64,000 bases of DNA from Combretum micranthum (GCA_024138025.1 JAMXBD010000961.1:124001-188000), one strand, 5' to 3'; shown: positions 44,131 through 57,127, counted from the first letter of the stretch. Translations and numbers: made by a program. Notes: generated from the letters alone by a model not told the origin.

Positions 44131-46016
44131 TGTAAAGCCATAAAATAAGGACATTACAACCCGCCACGTGTCCTTCTTTTTCTAAGAACATGCTAAGGCT
44201 ATGAAAATATTAATCCATATATTATATCAAAAATACAACTTCAATACTCACATATAAAGGGTTCCTATTAAACAATTCATTGTATAAATAATAATCTTGA
44301 ATTAACTTTTTGGCATAAATCAAAGACAACATCATTCTAACTTATAGCTTAACTGAAAAGTCCTATAAAGAAATCTTAAACTCATAAAGTAAATAAAATC
44401 TTTCAAACTAATAATAGTTTCAAATTAAACTTCATATATTATTAAATCGTCTTTCTATCTCTATGTATCCAAAATCTACCTCTATTGATCCTTAGCAGAA
44501 AATTCAAGTTCACTATCACCATCCCCATGATCACAAAGATGTTATATCCATTAAGATCATAATTCATCTCATCTTCTCTTATTCTTGAAAAATGAATGGA
44601 ATGAGCGAAAACGCCTAGTACGTCAATCCACAAAACAAATGCATATGCACTCGTAATATATATATCAAATGCAACTTATTCTAATGCAACCAATCAGATT
44701 ATTATGTTTATTAAGCTAGCCAAACAACACAGTTTAGAACCATGAATCCCTAGTTCTAAACTTGGAGTAACTCAGACCCTTGAAAATCAACCAACTTTAG
44801 GTAATATATACATATATTGGTATTGGAGAATCATCCACACACCGTGGCCTCTACCAAAACCTAATATACCGAAATCATTTCTATGCACGAGTCCACTCGG
44901 GACAACCTCATATATAGATCATCAGGGTGCCTCGTTAGTATCACACTCTACGTGGTCTTTACTAACCAAAGCCAAACACAAGTAGCAAACATAATTTCTT
45001 ATTATCATATAGAATTAAGTCAATTTAGAATTCTGATCCTACATCACATATAACAAACAAATCTAAAGCTACAAGCACATACAGCAAACAAAGAATGGTC
45101 TTACCTGGTATTGTTTCCAACTCAAATCCACCAACAAAACTTCTTAAAGAAAAGAACCCTAATCTCTCATATCTTCCTGATCAACAATAATACACAATTA
45201 AACCCTAATTCCTTAATTTCATAATCTCGCTAAAAGAATCTATAACCCTAAATAAAATCTATGAAAAGTAATTAACACACCTGTCTCTTTTGTTCACAAT
45301 TTAAAGAAACCGTTCAACATAGCTTTCTCCTAAACCTCCTAATCTCTCCACAACTTTCTTTAATACATATAGGTAAAGTCTCCAATTAGCAATTCAAAAT
45401 ACAACAACAAATAAATTTCTTTGACAACAATATAAAATGGATTCTTACGTACCTAGAACTTGTAGATCTCAAATTAGAATAAGAACCCTAATCCATAATT
45501 CTCCTGAATTTCGATAATAAACTGAAATCATAAACCTATAATCCTCAAATCGTAGAATTATAAAACCCTAAGAAAGATTTTAACTTTGGCCTTTGAATCA
45601 GAGTCTCCAGATCTCCAATCACTCTAGGTTTTTGCACAAATCTTGGATCTCTTCAAATCCGTAGAACAACTCGTATTAGAAAGATCTAACTAAAGAGAAT
45701 GATTGAAAAAGATTAGAGAAAGATCCACTTACCTAGAGTTTTACTGAGGAAAAGATGTGAAAAGGTCGTGGGGGTCAGGGGTCTATTTATAGAGGGAGTT
45801 GGCTTTAGAAAAACGTAATCCTAGCTTAGAAAAAACGTTAGGTTCATGTCCAATTTAAGCAGCCTTATGCCAAAATCCATTCTTAATCAAGTCTTTATCA
45901 TGTGAACACAATACAATTATATTCAAACTTTGACCATGAAACCTTCTTATTTTATATCATATGACAAACTTGCCCTCCTTTATAATTTATTTATCTTTAT
46001 ATTACAGGGCCTAAAA
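44131..46016 (-). mobile_element. Solo LTR inside the copia element
   Basis: 1886 bp, TGTAAAGCC...TATTACA on +, with target duplication GGGCC on both sides. On minus a TATAAATA (45784-45791) lies downstream of about 225 bp of U3, which gives the orientation. No coding domain. Taking it out rejoins the copia 3' non-coding sequence, which then aligns with the related block inside the solo LTR at 20165-21599 (about 20637-20700). Confidence 0.9.
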
Positions 46017-46021
46017 GATAT
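46017..46021. repeat. Target-site duplication GGGCC, right copy
   Basis: Right partner of 44126-44130. Confidence 0.9.
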
Positions 46022-46609
46022 CTTTCTCAAATTAATGAGAGAGACAAATTCTTTCACAAACACTCACATTCCTCCACAAAACTTATTCCATATTCAAGCA
46101 TAGTCTTATATATAATCACCTAGTTGATGATGATAAAGAACTGAGTTAAAACAGGAAACTTGCTATGTAGGAATCCATGGTGTCATCAAGTTAAAGGAAT
46201 AAAACAACACTATGATGGGGAATACTTATCATATTGATCCATATAGTATTATCATAGTTGGTCGTTCCTATACAATGTACTCTTACATGTATCTATATAT
46301 TGAATCAATATCTCATATCCATGGTTTGTAAAACATAACAATCATTCAACCAACATACTAGTCTTAGTTCATTATTATTCCATATAATGAAAGACTAGGG
46401 ATAACTAAAATAAAGTTATTTCTCATCTTATGGTTTTACTATTAAAGTCACATACTTTAATAACATAAGGAATAACAAATTTATTTATGGAATTATTTTA
46501 TCAAAGTAAAAAGTTCAATAATAACTTTGATCAAATGACATAAAATCCATATAGCCCAGCTAAACATAAGTTTAATCCCTAATGCTATAGTATGACCATC
46601 ATGCTTAGA

Positions 46610-48249
46610 CTAGGGAAGAGGCTTAGTCAATAGATCTGCAACTTTGTCATCTGTAAGTACTTTGCATATCTTAACATCTCCTTTATTGATGATCTCTTGA
46701 ATGAGATTTTTGAGTATGTGTTTGGATCACTGATGTGATCTTGGTTTCTTAGCCTATGCAATGGCCCTATTGTTGTCACAATAGAGGTCTACTGGATCTA
46801 CAATTCTAGAAGCAACTCCCAAAGTATTAATGAACTTCTTGATCTAAATTGCTTCCTTAGCTGCATTCGATGCTGCTATATACTCTGCCTCTATGGTAGA
46901 ACTACAATTTTGTCCTATTCTAAACTCTTCTAGCTTACAACATCTCCATTCAAACAAAACACATAACCAGATTGCAATCGGAAATAACCTGAATTAGATT
47001 GGAAACTAGCATCTGTGTAACCAATTATAATAAGATCACCTTCCTGTCCTCCATACGTCAAAACCACATCCTTAAACCTTCTCAAGTACCTTAGAATGTT
47101 TTTTACTGCTATCCAGTGACTCTCACCTGGATCTAATTGGTACCTACTAGTGACATCTAGTCAAGTGCATAACATGGCATACATGATGGAACCAATAGTC
47201 AAGCATATGGAATCCTATTCATTCGTTCCTGTTCTACCTTTGAAGCAAGATACTGAGTCTTACTCAATTAAATTCCATGTGACATTGGTAGAAATTATCT
47301 TTTAGAATTTTCCATACTAAATCCTTTTAGTACTTTGTTAAGGAATGCACTTTAACTTAGACTAACAATCATTCTAGATCTATCTCTATATATCTTGATG
47401 CCTAAAATACAGGCAACCTCACCTATGTCCTTCATTGAGAAACAATTTCCTAACCATGTTTTGACATTTTATAATGTAGGAATATCGTTTCTAATGACTA
47501 ATATGTCATCTACATAAAGCACTAGGGAAATTATTATGCTCCCACTAACTCTCTTGTAAACAGAAGGTTCATCTTCATTTTTGACGAAGTCAAACTCTTT
47601 GATTGCTTCATCACAATGAAGATTCTCAATCCGAGATGCTTGCTTCAATCCATAATTTAAAGCTTGCAAACCCTATGTGAATTCCCCAAACTGTCAAAAC
47701 CCTCAGGTTTGTCATGTACACATCCTCAATGAGGTTTCCATTCAAAAAGGTCGTTTTTACATCCATTTGCGACATTGAGTAGTCATAATACACAGCTATA
47801 GCAAGAAGAATTCTAACAAACTTAAGCACGACTATAGGTGAAAAGGTCTCATCATAGTCTATACCATGAGTTTGTTTAAAACTTTTGGCAACTAGTCGCA
47901 CTTTATAGGTATGCACTTTGCCATCTATGTCAGTTTTCTTCTTAAAAACCCATTTACACCCAATAGTTTTAACACCATTAGGTGGATCAATCAAAGTCCA
48001 TATTTGATTATTATACATGGATTGCATTTCTGATTTCATGGCTAATAACCATTTCTCAGAGTCAGGGACCTTTATCACTTCTTGGTATGATGTGTGTTCA
48101 TCTTGGTCTATGAGCATCACATCACGATTGTCATTAACAAGAAATACATATCTCTTAGGCTCATGACGAATCCTACCAGATATACGCAGGCCTTCAACTA
48201 GTGATTTATGTTCATCAACTAATTGTGAGTCTGATTTAACATCCATCAT
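46610..48249 (-). pseudogene. Copia RT and RNase H
   Basis: The RT starts at about 48150 with SEKWLLAMKSEMQSM, IGCKWVFKKKTDIDGKV, YKVRLVAKSFKQTHGIDYDE and MSQMDVKTTFLNGNL (47.7-48.1 kb), then SLVLYVDDILVI (about 47500), the catalytic YVDD box intact. RNase H ends with SKHILKNLIQEI and DDKVADLLTKPLP and stop TAG 46612-46610, the standard copia end. Frameshifts near 47640-47690 and stops in between. Confidence 0.9.
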
Positions 48250-49440
48250 GGGTTATGTGTTAGTTTGTGGTTCTCAAACTTCTTCAAGTTGTATTCTACT
48301 CCCACTAGTTCCTTTAGAGTTAAACTCTCTTCCTAGAAAATGACCATTACAAGCAACAAACACTTTGTTCTCAGATTAGTTGTAGAACGTATCCTTTTGT
48401 TTCTTTAGGATATCCCACAAACAAACATTTATCATATTTAGGTGCTAACTTGTCAGAAACTTGAAGTTTAACATAAGCATCACAGCCCTATATCTTTAGA
48501 AAAGACAAACAGGGACGTTTCCCATTCCATAACTCATATGGTGTCTTTTTAATCAATTTTGATGGAAGCCTATTCAATATGATCGCATCATATTAGGGCA
48601 CATCCCCAAAAGGATAACAGAAGATCTATCTGAATCATCATTGATCAAACCATATCTATAAAGTTCGAGTTTTCCTTTTAGAAACACCATTCCATTGCGG
48701 TGTTCTTAGAGGAGTCAATCATGAGATTACCCACAATCCCCAAATAGTTAGAAAAATCTAGGCTTAAATATTCACTACCTCAATCTAATCAAAGTGTTTT
48801 GATATTTTTACTAAGCTGGTTTTGTACTTCATTTTTTAATATTTTGAACTTTTCAAATGATTCAGATTTATGCCTCATTGGATATACATATCCATATCTA
48901 CTGAAGTCATTAGTGAAAGTAATGAAGTACAAATAACCTCCTCTAGCAGGTGAACTTAATGTCCACACACATCATATGTATTAGGGCCAATAAGTCAGTA
49001 GCTCTCACTTTGTCCTGTGAAAGGAGATTTTGTCATCTTACCCATTAAATAAGATTCACATGATTCACATGACTCAAAATCAAATGAATGTAAAAAACCA
49101 TCTTGATGAAGCTTTGATATGCGTTTCTCATTACTGTTTCCTAAGTGATAATGCCAGAAGTAAGTTAGATTCAAAATATTATATTTGAACCTTTTGTTAT
49201 TAATGTTATAAATGGACTTATTATCAGCTTTATCAAAGTAAAGAACATAGAGACCATTCATCAAATGAGTAAGACCATAAAAATATGTCTTCATGAAGGA
49301 TGGTGATCGTATTATTCTCAACAATAAATCTAAAACCATCCTTATCTAAATATGAAATTGAAATAATGTTGCTTCTCATATCAGGCACACAATAACAATT
49401 ACTTAAAACAAAAATAAGTCTAGAAGGCAAAGTAATTTAA
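48250..49440 (-). pseudogene. Copia GAG-pre-integrase and integrase
   Basis: At 48995-49430 the pre-integrase region shows YLDKDGFRFIVENN, then LTYFWHYHLGNSNEKRI and FDFESCESCESYLMGKMTK, the HH...CC zinc-binding part of copia integrase. Further down (about 48650-48720) TPQWNGVS marks the third catalytic box region (family TPQQNGVAE). Several stops. It lies between gag and RT, the copia order. Confidence 0.85.
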
Positions 49441-49599
49441 AAGTTCCAATAGCTAGTGTAGTAACCCTTGCTCCATTTGCCATGCGTAGGTCAACTTTGC
49501 CTTGAACCAATTTTCTACTTTGCTTTAGACCCTGCATATTTACACACATGTGAGATCCACATCTAGTATCTATTGCCAGTGATGTAGAAATAGATATAT

Positions 49600-50462
49600 T
49601 GACCTATATGACATCAATAGCTAAATTAGTAGTCTCACTAACCTTCTTCCTTTTCAGATCCTCCAAACATAGCTTGCAATTTCTTTTCCAATGATCTAGT
49701 TCATTGCAGAATAAGCAAACCCCTGCCTTGGGCGGTTTGGCCATAGGTTGGAGCTTAGGCCTTTTAGCATTTGTCTCACCTGTTACCTTATCCTTACCCC
49801 TACCATTGACACTCCTCTTTTTCCCCCTTTCCCTTTTAAACCAATAGAACATTATTATTATTTGTCTTCATATTTTTTTCAGCATTCTTAAGCATCCCAT
49901 GCAACTCCATTATAGACTAATCTATTTTGTGCATGTTACAATTCATCACAAATTGATCAAAGCTAGGAGGCAAAGACGCTACAATCATATAAGTAGCCAA
50001 CTCCCTAGGCATTGGAGAGCCAAGTTTTCTCAAGTCTATCAATATAGCTCTTCATCTTGAGTACATGTTCACTCATAGTTAGCTAGAGCCATTTTACAAG
50101 AATTTAATTCTCTAGTGACTACAAACCTCTCATATCTTGCTTGTGCTTGGAATATTTCCTTGAAGTGTACGAGCATATTGTATGCCTCCATGTCTTCCCA
50201 TTTGCTTTTGAAGCTCAAGATCCATGGTAGCAAGCATGATACAAGTCACATCCAAAGAGCCTTCTTTGTGCTTACTATAAGCATTCTTTTTAGCTCTTGG
50301 AGCATCAACAACAGGCTCATTAGGGATTGGTTCATTAACCACATATAACTTCCTCTCATGCTTAAGAACAATTCTTAAGTTACGATGCCAATCAATGAAA
50401 TTTGTGCCATTCAGTTTTTCTTTGTCAAGAATCGATCATAAGGTTGTGTTGTTTGTTGCCAT
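49600..50462 (-). pseudogene. Copia Gag with CCHC zinc knuckle
   Basis: ATG at 50462 (MATNN), an early stop, then LNGTNFIDWHRNLRIVLKHE, VVDAPRAKKNAYSKHKEG and CIMLATMDLELQKQ, the UBN2-type copia Gag. Near the end (about 49685-49725) is CLFCNELDHWKRNC, a canonical CX2CX4HX4C knuckle. It is broken by stops and frameshifts between 49860 and 50130. Confidence 0.85.
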
Positions 50463-52423
50463 GATTTACATATAGAGGTATGCAAAGTTAATTATCTTTA
50501 TTAAGCCATTTTACATACTCCCACTATTTATCAAATTAATAACCCTCAACTATTAATTTAGAAACCATTTAAAAAACGTTTCTTAGTGGGTCAAGATCCA
50601 TATTTCACTAAACTTTGAGTTAGTTGTGGCATAACACTCAAAATTTAGTTATTTAGGTAAGATGCCCTTTCCAATTACATCAAATGTAACTATTGTTATA
50701 GGATTTGCATCACATGTGTTGGCCTACTAATCCCATACAATGCCATAGGCCCAAAACCATTTTGATAGCCTATTTAAGTCTAACCATTGCAACATATAGA
50801 TAGCACTATTATCCATCTTATCTGACTAGGATAGTCTATTGCACCTTACTTTGGCAGAATCTATAATTGGACGATCTAAGCCTTGATAGGTGTTGAACCA
50901 TGGAAGGACTTAATATTATGTGAGTGATTTTAAAAGTGATATTTCATATTATTATGACATTTAATGCATATTAAGCATATGTTGTTGTATACATGGTATC
51001 ACATACATATACATATATCATCATACATGATATAATATTGTTATAGAGTTAAAAAAACCATATCATAGCATGACCCTTAATCTATATTGATTTTCATAAG
51101 CCAATATGAGATCAATAGTCCAATCCTAAGTGAAAAACCATCAACATGGATTTGAGTTGAAAATTTCCTTGTATCTTCATCATGTCCCTCACTTCTCCAT
51201 CATTATGGACTAGGAAAGGTCTTCATTACATCTCCACATCTTCATTACAATAATGAAAAAGATATAAAAGGTCCTACTACTACTAGTAGAAAATAAATTA
51301 CAACAAAACAAAACGACATGCAAGCTGTACTTATGAAGTTACAATCCATGAAACAAAGGAATAAAACCTACCAATCACATAAGTCTTAAGGACCATGCTA
51401 TGCACCATACTTATAACATAAGAACACACAAGAAACATACATATAAAACAAAACACTACAAAAACATGCTTTATGTTAAGTATTATCAATCAATGCTTAT
51501 GGAATGAAGTCGCACACCCTGCAGGGGTCAAGGAAACTGCATCCCCTTGCGCTGCCCCCGAAACCTAAATGAAATTGAAATTTGGGTTACAGCATGCATT
51601 GGAAAAATAAAAAATTTAACAAAAAATCTGTCAATCAGAATCTGGAAATTTAAGTTCAAAACTGTCTTGAAAAAACCTTTTATAGTTCGTTCAAGTATAG
51701 CAAAACATAAGCTACTGACAATGAAGGCTAAGCCACTAGTGTTTTAAGCTATACTGCTGGCCTTGGAGTCGACTTACATTATTGTTGGGAATTTAGTTCA
51801 ATTTTTTAGAAAACAGTAGATCATCAGAACTTTGAAAATCGATTTAATATATGTTCCATTTGATAAATCATATTGGACTATCGATCAACATGAAAATATC
51901 ATTCTAAACCGTGTCATACATGATTGCATAACGTTATATCTGATATGCTCAATAACTACGCACCATCTATAATCTACTTATAATGGATTTGTTTGACTTC
52001 TCATAAAGAATCGATTTTGTTCATGTTTAATCACATTAAACGCAATAATTCTACAATGATCCTTTGCAAACCAATTACAACATATCTATTTAAACCAACA
52101 TAAACAGGTGATCACATCACACATTGAAAAAACCCTAAAGATCCATTGTAATCAAGTTACACCAAATCTATTCGATCCCTCAAAGCAAGATGCTACAATA
52201 AAATTAGAAATCCATATTTGTTTTTATTTCATTTTGCATAAACTCAAATTGATTTCACAATTAATATGCATAAAACCAAATTTCAGGAATTCGAATTTCA
52301 TGGCATCACATCCAGTAACAAATCCAAATTCAATTAAAGCATAAATGCATATGAGACATATGCCATCACTACATCACATGCAAATCATAAAAACTTATTT
52401 CAATCTAATAAAAAACACAAGGG
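50463..52423. other. Copia 5' leader
   Basis: About 2 kb between the PBS and Gag with no domain. Open frames on + (51547-51747, 52108-52344) show no family match. Long for a copia leader, so a decayed insertion is possible; no ends were found. Confidence 0.4.
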
Positions 52424-52435
52424 GCTCTAATACCA
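52424..52435 (-). other. Primer-binding site (initiator tRNA-Met) of the copia element
   Basis: On minus TGGTATTAGAGC, one base from the common copia PBS TGGTATCAGAGC, one base inside the 5' LTR. Confidence 0.9.
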
Positions 52436-52436
52436 C

Positions 52437-52970
52437 TGTTGGGTTTTAACGATTTTTTATTTGAAATTTGCAGTAGAAATTAATAAAACCTTAGAACAAG
52501 ATCCATGTGTTTTTTATTAGATTAAAACAATAGGAAATAATTTCAAAAATTATACCTTTACTTGTAAATCCACGACAAATTGTCAGATCAAATCTCTACG
52601 AACCGCGACTCTGCAATTCCCTTTACGATTTCCATAGGAACAAATTTCCAATCAGATCTAGTTTTTGTGCTAGCACGTAGGAACAATTCCCAAAAAAACT
52701 CACGAAAAGGGTCTCTCGTGTTTTCTTTTCTTTTTATAAACTTTCTTTGTAAATTCTAATATGATGGTAAGGCATCGTTGACCCCTAGAGGAGACCATCG
52801 TGCTCTATTTATAAGACATAGCATCACGACTTACCTGCCCTAATCTCATTAGGGTTTCTAAAAGACACATGTCTTATAAAATAATGATTTTTAATTAATA
52901 ATTATTTATTAATATTAAGATTAATAGATAATTAGATAACATCCATATGACATAGGGCACATCACTAGCA
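52437..52970 (-). repeat. Copia 5' LTR (right copy)
   Basis: TGTTGGGTTTTAACG...CATCACTAGCA on +; canonical TG...CA ends. The minus-strand TATAAATA is at about 52806-52813. Confidence 0.95.
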
Positions 52971-52975
52971 CTAAC
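52971..52975. repeat. Target-site duplication CTAAC, right copy
   Basis: Right partner of 43172-43176. Confidence 0.9.
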
Positions 52976-54209
52976 TTCTCAAACACTTCTTTTACCTCCT
53001 TACCTTTTCCTATTATTTTCTTTTCCCTTCCTCTTTTTTGCAGCTTTATTTAGTCGACAAATGAGTGGTTTACTAACGTCATCATTTATTGGTATATCAT
53101 TATTTGAGGATGTACTAGTATACATTCCAAATGCACTCACGTTAGTTTGCTTACTTTGACTTTTCTCGGCATTGTAATAAATTATATTTCACTCAACTTT
53201 CCATTGATCAAATCATGTTTATCTATTATAGATTTAGAACTGATATAGTTGATGGCTAGTCCTCCCTCCCTATGGACTTGACTCAGTATTCACCAATATA
53301 TTATTACTACATACGCACCTAGTACACTACTGATTAAAAATTGTGCTTTTAAAGGAAATTGAATATAACTAAAAAGAGTTTTTAAAAAGCACATACATAA
53401 AAAGCGTGATCACATTGCCAATTTGAGACCTCTATTTTGGCTCATTACGCAATATTGCCCAACAATGCTTCACCATGCATTGTTTTCCTTCATTTTGTTT
53501 AAACAGATCATGAGCATCTTTTATGTTGTCATGCTCATTTTTTCTGCTCTGTGGTCGTCACTTTATTTGGTCATAGTCAGCTCTAAATTTCATGACATCT
53601 TTTGAGATTTTGCTCCATCAAGATTTACACTATTGCCATGTTCGTTTTTGTAGACTTTTCTCCTTCTCAAAGCTTATCCTTTCTCAAAACTTTCATGGGC
53701 TCATTTCTAAAAAGTCTGTAACGACTGATTATTTCCAACTATTGGGTCTTTACTAACCCTCAACCATGCATGAATAAGAATTTTATCATCATGTTGCTCC
53801 CACTTTTTGCTACGACCTTGATCGCCTTCATTTTCATCTTCATCTTCTAAATTTATTTGATTGGAATATGGTGGGTATTGCAAAATTGTACTCATTTGTG
53901 TTTGTAGTGATGGATTCGACATAGGTTGCGAAGGATTTGTTCCAATGGGAGTTTATAGTTACATGTTTTTGGGTGTAAAGTGAGGGCATATTGAAAGAAT
54001 GGTAGTATCATATTTCTTAGGTTTTTGAATTAAATTTTGTTGGGTTTTGGTTCATGATTGGAAAATTTGTAGGATATGAAAAATTTAGAAGACCTTGAAT
54101 GTATTAAATGGAAAATAAGAGTCCTTCGTGAATTTGGAGTTTTTTGAAAATTTTGTGTGCTTTGTGAATGCTCAAAAAGAGACAAATTTTGAGAGTTATT
54201 GGAATCCAT
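52971..54209 (-). pseudogene. PIF/Harbinger ORF1, Myb/trihelix-like, N-terminal part
   Basis: ATG at 54209 (MDSNNSQNL, Asn/Ser/Gln-rich start). At 53707-53922 an acidic stretch (INLEDEDENEGDQG) is followed by the DNA-binding start KKWEQHDDKILIHAWLRVSK and DPIVGNNQSLQTF, the trihelix/Myb-like pattern of PIF ORF1 proteins (family EEDxxLxxAWLNxSxDPxxGN). A Lys-rich region (KAAKKRKGKENNRKR, about 53000-53045) comes before the copia site at 52971. Frameshifts lie between 53130 and 53700. By family knowledge it helps the transposase bind and enter the nucleus. A TATA-like motif sits about 90 bp upstream on minus. Confidence 0.8.
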
Positions 54210-54310
54210 GTGTTAATTCAATTTAGAACTAGAAGAGATTTTGACAAGTCATTTTATTGTAAAATTATGGTGTGAAAACACATACATAATTTCCCTTATT
54301 TATATAAGAA

Positions 54311-55060
54311 AAAAGGAATAAAATTGGAAAAAAAAATTCAGAACGACAATTTTTTTTAGAACCTTATCATTGCCTCTAATTTTTTCTTTCATTCACTTAT
54401 CTTATTTTAATGTTTTTTGGTCGTAACCTCATTAATGCGTTTTATTCAATTTACTTCTTTGCATACCAAAAATTCATTATCTATATTCAATTTATTATGT
54501 ATATATTTATTATCTAAAAAAGACTAAATAAGTAAATGCAAACAAAATTTTGATATGCATGATAAAACAATTACCACTAGTGTTTCCATAAGTTATATAT
54601 GTCAAAAATTTATTAGTTTCTACACGTAATATATTCATAATATATTGCATGTGATACTTATTGAATCTTTTCACTATAGACAAATTCCACTTCATTCCAC
54701 AACTATTCAAAATAATGGATTTGTGAATCTGCCACCCATTTCATTCCATTTTAATTCATTCTATCTAAGACTATTTCTTCTGTGAAACATAATATGAGAA
54801 AATATATGGCAAATGGTGAATTTTTTGTATATATTTATTTATATTTATATATAGTTCTTTTTTTTTTTTTTGGCCATTAAATGGATTTGTAGATTGATAG
54901 CCAAAGTAGGGAAGAGTGTGCTTCTTTTTTAAATTATATTTAACTATGCCTCTCAATTAATAATAATGACATGATTATTTGACTTATTATAAAAAACATC
55001 AAGAATTGATCTAGATTTTCCCAAAACCAAAGATGACTCTAAGTGCATCTCATGTTTCAA
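54311..55060. other. AT-rich spacer
   Basis: No gene seen. A T run at 54858-54870; the right end of the PIF/Harbinger element should lie in or near this stretch but could not be fixed. Confidence 0.4.
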
Positions 55061-55063
55061 TTA

Positions 55064-55406
55064 GACTATTTTTAACAATGAGTTATTTATGAAAATATTT
55101 AACATACAACATCAGTATCTTAAGCAATTAAGCAACTCTTCATATTAAGAAATTTACTATCTCATTTGTAATTACTTAGAAAGTTACTTAACATGATTTT
55201 ATATAATTTTTATGGTCCCACATTATATAAATTATATACAACTAACATTAAAAGTATATAAAACAAAAAAAACTAAGCAACTCATTTTTTTGGTTGCTTG
55301 GTAAGTAAACCACCAATGTTAAGCTATCCACTTTATTGATTAAGCAACTCATAAGGAAGTTACTTAGCATAGGTTCCCGCGCCAAATAACTCTAATAGAT
55401 TTGCTC
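55064..55406. mobile_element. PIF/Harbinger-type MITE, TSD TTA
   Basis: 343 bp starting GACTATTTTTAACAATGAG and ending CTCTAATAGATTTGCTC (inverted), with TTA on both sides (55061-55063, 55407-55409). Several AAGCAACTC/AAGTTACTTA phrases inside. No coding sequence. It lies 1.7 kb upstream of the GIR1-like gene. Confidence 0.8.
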
Positions 55407-55409
55407 TTA

Positions 55410-56695
55410 TATGAATAGTTCCCAATTGATTTTTTATGAAATGAGTTGATTAACATTAATGAGTTCAATTAAATTGACGGTGCCTGTGGCAAAAGCCACA
55501 AAAAATCATAAACCGACTCGTAATTTCATTTAATACCTTGAAAATGCGACCAGTACAAGCCTTCAAACTTTCAATGGAAATTACATAAATAACACCAACC
55601 TAATAACAACATTCAATTTTTCCTTTTAATTCAAATATTTACCAACCCGCTAAGTGAAATCCAAAGCACGTGTTTTCCCTATGGGTTTTTTTCATTAATG
55701 CGTGATCTTAAAATTTCTGATTTTATTGGATATGTTTCTAATTTGACAAATTTGGGTGTCAGCATCAATACTCCACGGATATTATAGTTAAATGTATGTA
55801 TAACGATGACACTCCTGACCATAAACGGCAATCGTTGCTCTAATAGGGGGTGGAATAGGTCGATTTTTATTTTTTCTGTTTTTGCCATGTAAAATATGTG
55901 GGGACATAAAAAATAAAAATAAAAAAGGAGAAAAAAGAATTGAATGTTAATTGGCATGCCACTGCGCAAAGAATAAGTTCTGTTCTGTGTATTTTCTTGA
56001 AGACTTCAGGATTATCGTACAGTCGCTGCATATTTCTTAATTTGTCCCCTCGTTAGTCTTTAGTAACTATTGGACCATTTTCATAAATTTAGTAATGTTT
56101 AAAAGTTTAAGGATCTTTTACATACACATACTGTACTGAAATTTCAAATACGTGGAGTTAATAAATGAGAGTCGGACGTTGTAGACATTATTTACTAACC
56201 ACATGAAATATTTCTCAGCGTATATAACAAACTTGCTCCGATGAAAATTAAGAAGGTGTTGGGAAAGGACAAAGATAGGTTACATCGCCCTTCCTTTTGC
56301 CTTGATTCTCATTTATGTTGTCGGTGTTTCCTATGTAAGTTTGTTACTTTCTTTACTTGTTTCTTCATTAAGTTTGTGGCTGTTGGTTGACGTATTTTAA
56401 GTTTGTTTTAACTGTTACACTACCCTTTTCAGCGGATCTTATTAATAATTTTGATGTTTTTCATCAACTTTTAGGTGGGTGAATTTTTTTCAATTAAGTA
56501 TAAATTTTTTCCCTCTATAGGCCGTTGGGTTCTCTTGTTTTCTTCTTCACCCTCTTTATGTCTCAAAAACCAACTATAGTTGCTGAGCAATGAATGAAGC
56601 CTTCCATCGCCTGCAGTCATATAGAGTATTTCTTAACTATTTTCTGGTATCAATTTATTGTCATTATTGTCATCTTCAACCAATACTTCAATTCA
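55410..56695. other. Upstream intergenic region of the GIR1-like gene
   Basis: No open frame with a domain. CACGTG occurs at about 55666-55671 (G-box core) and CACGTG again in the likely intron (56989-56994). No transposon ends seen, so this may be the native promoter region. Confidence 0.35.
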
Positions 56696-56698
56696 CTT

Positions 56699-56722
56699 CT
56701 CTCTCTCTCTCTCTCTCTCTCT
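56699..56722 (+). promoter_or_regulatory. (CT)n tract, pyrimidine patch
   Basis: A TC/CT run of about 24 bases upstream of the TATA motif; such Y-patches are common near plant transcription starts. A second (CT)n-C12 tract follows at 56917-56944. Confidence 0.5.
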
Positions 56723-56772
56723 TAATTGAATCCCTCCATTAAAGACGATCCGTCTTTTTCTCTCTTGAACCC

Positions 56773-56785
56773 TATTATAAAAAGG
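56773..56785 (+). promoter_or_regulatory. Candidate TATA box of the GIR1-like gene
   Basis: TATTATAAAAAGG, about 365 bp upstream of the ATG; a transcript starting near 56805 would have a spliced 5' UTR. An alternative, TTATAAATT at 56945-56953, would give an unspliced short leader. Confidence 0.4.
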
Positions 56786-56978
56786 CCATGCCCAAGTCCA
56801 ACTCTTATTCAATTTCCCTTCAAGTAGATCATGCTTAGATATGGGGAGAGTGTGTGTATTGATTAATAGTTCTTAAAGAAATTGGTGCATACACTGTGTT
56901 GCCCTGCTACTTTTAGCCTCCTCTCTCTCTCTCCCCCCCCCCCCTTATAAATTGGCCAAACAATTGCTTGATTCAAAG

Positions 56979-57127
56979 GTAATGAACACGTGATAATTTT
57001 TATAGCATCATTACTTTGTTGAATCGATTCCCGTAACTTCCTACCTCTCCTATAAATTAGAGTACGAATTTCACTTTTGTTACGACCTTTTTTTATTTTT
57101 ATTTTTATTTTTTTGGTGATAATATAG
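56979..57127 (+). other. Probable 5' UTR intron of the GIR1-like gene
   Basis: Donor AAG/GTAATG at 56979, and acceptor ATATAG at 57127 after a long T-rich tract (57086-57114), 21 bp upstream of the ATG. Inferred from splice-site appearance only. Confidence 0.4.

Larger units (their letters stand above)
43177..52970 (-). mobile_element. Ty1/copia retrotransposon with nested solo LTR
   Basis: A 9794-bp element: LTRs of 541 and 534 bp, perfect target duplication CTAAC, PBS complementary to initiator tRNA-Met, PPT, and gag, integrase, RT and RNase H remnants on minus in copia order (integrase before RT). A solo LTR of 1886 bp sits in its 3' non-coding region. The two LTRs differ at very roughly 14% of sites by eye, so it is much older than the Athila copy. 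It interrupts ORF1 of the PIF/Harbinger element. Confidence 0.95.
40383..54310 (-). mobile_element. PIF/Harbinger transposon, split by a copia element
   Basis: The left end starts GCAATCTTTAATGC after TAA (40380-40382). On minus it carries a Myb/trihelix-like ORF1 (about 54209 to 42933) and a DDE transposase (42544 to about 41050), the two-gene set typical of PIF/Harbinger. The copia element 43177-52970 interrupts ORF1. Without it, the element is about 4.2 kb, a normal size. The right end was not found; it lies beyond the TATA-like TTATATAAATAAG on minus (about 54297-54309). Terminal CAs are diverged and both genes are broken. Confidence 0.8.

Noticed and set aside
54311..55060. Right terminus of the PIF/Harbinger element
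   Set aside because: Searched for an inverted GCATTAAAGATTGC followed by TAA/TTA; nothing convincing, so no end is called.
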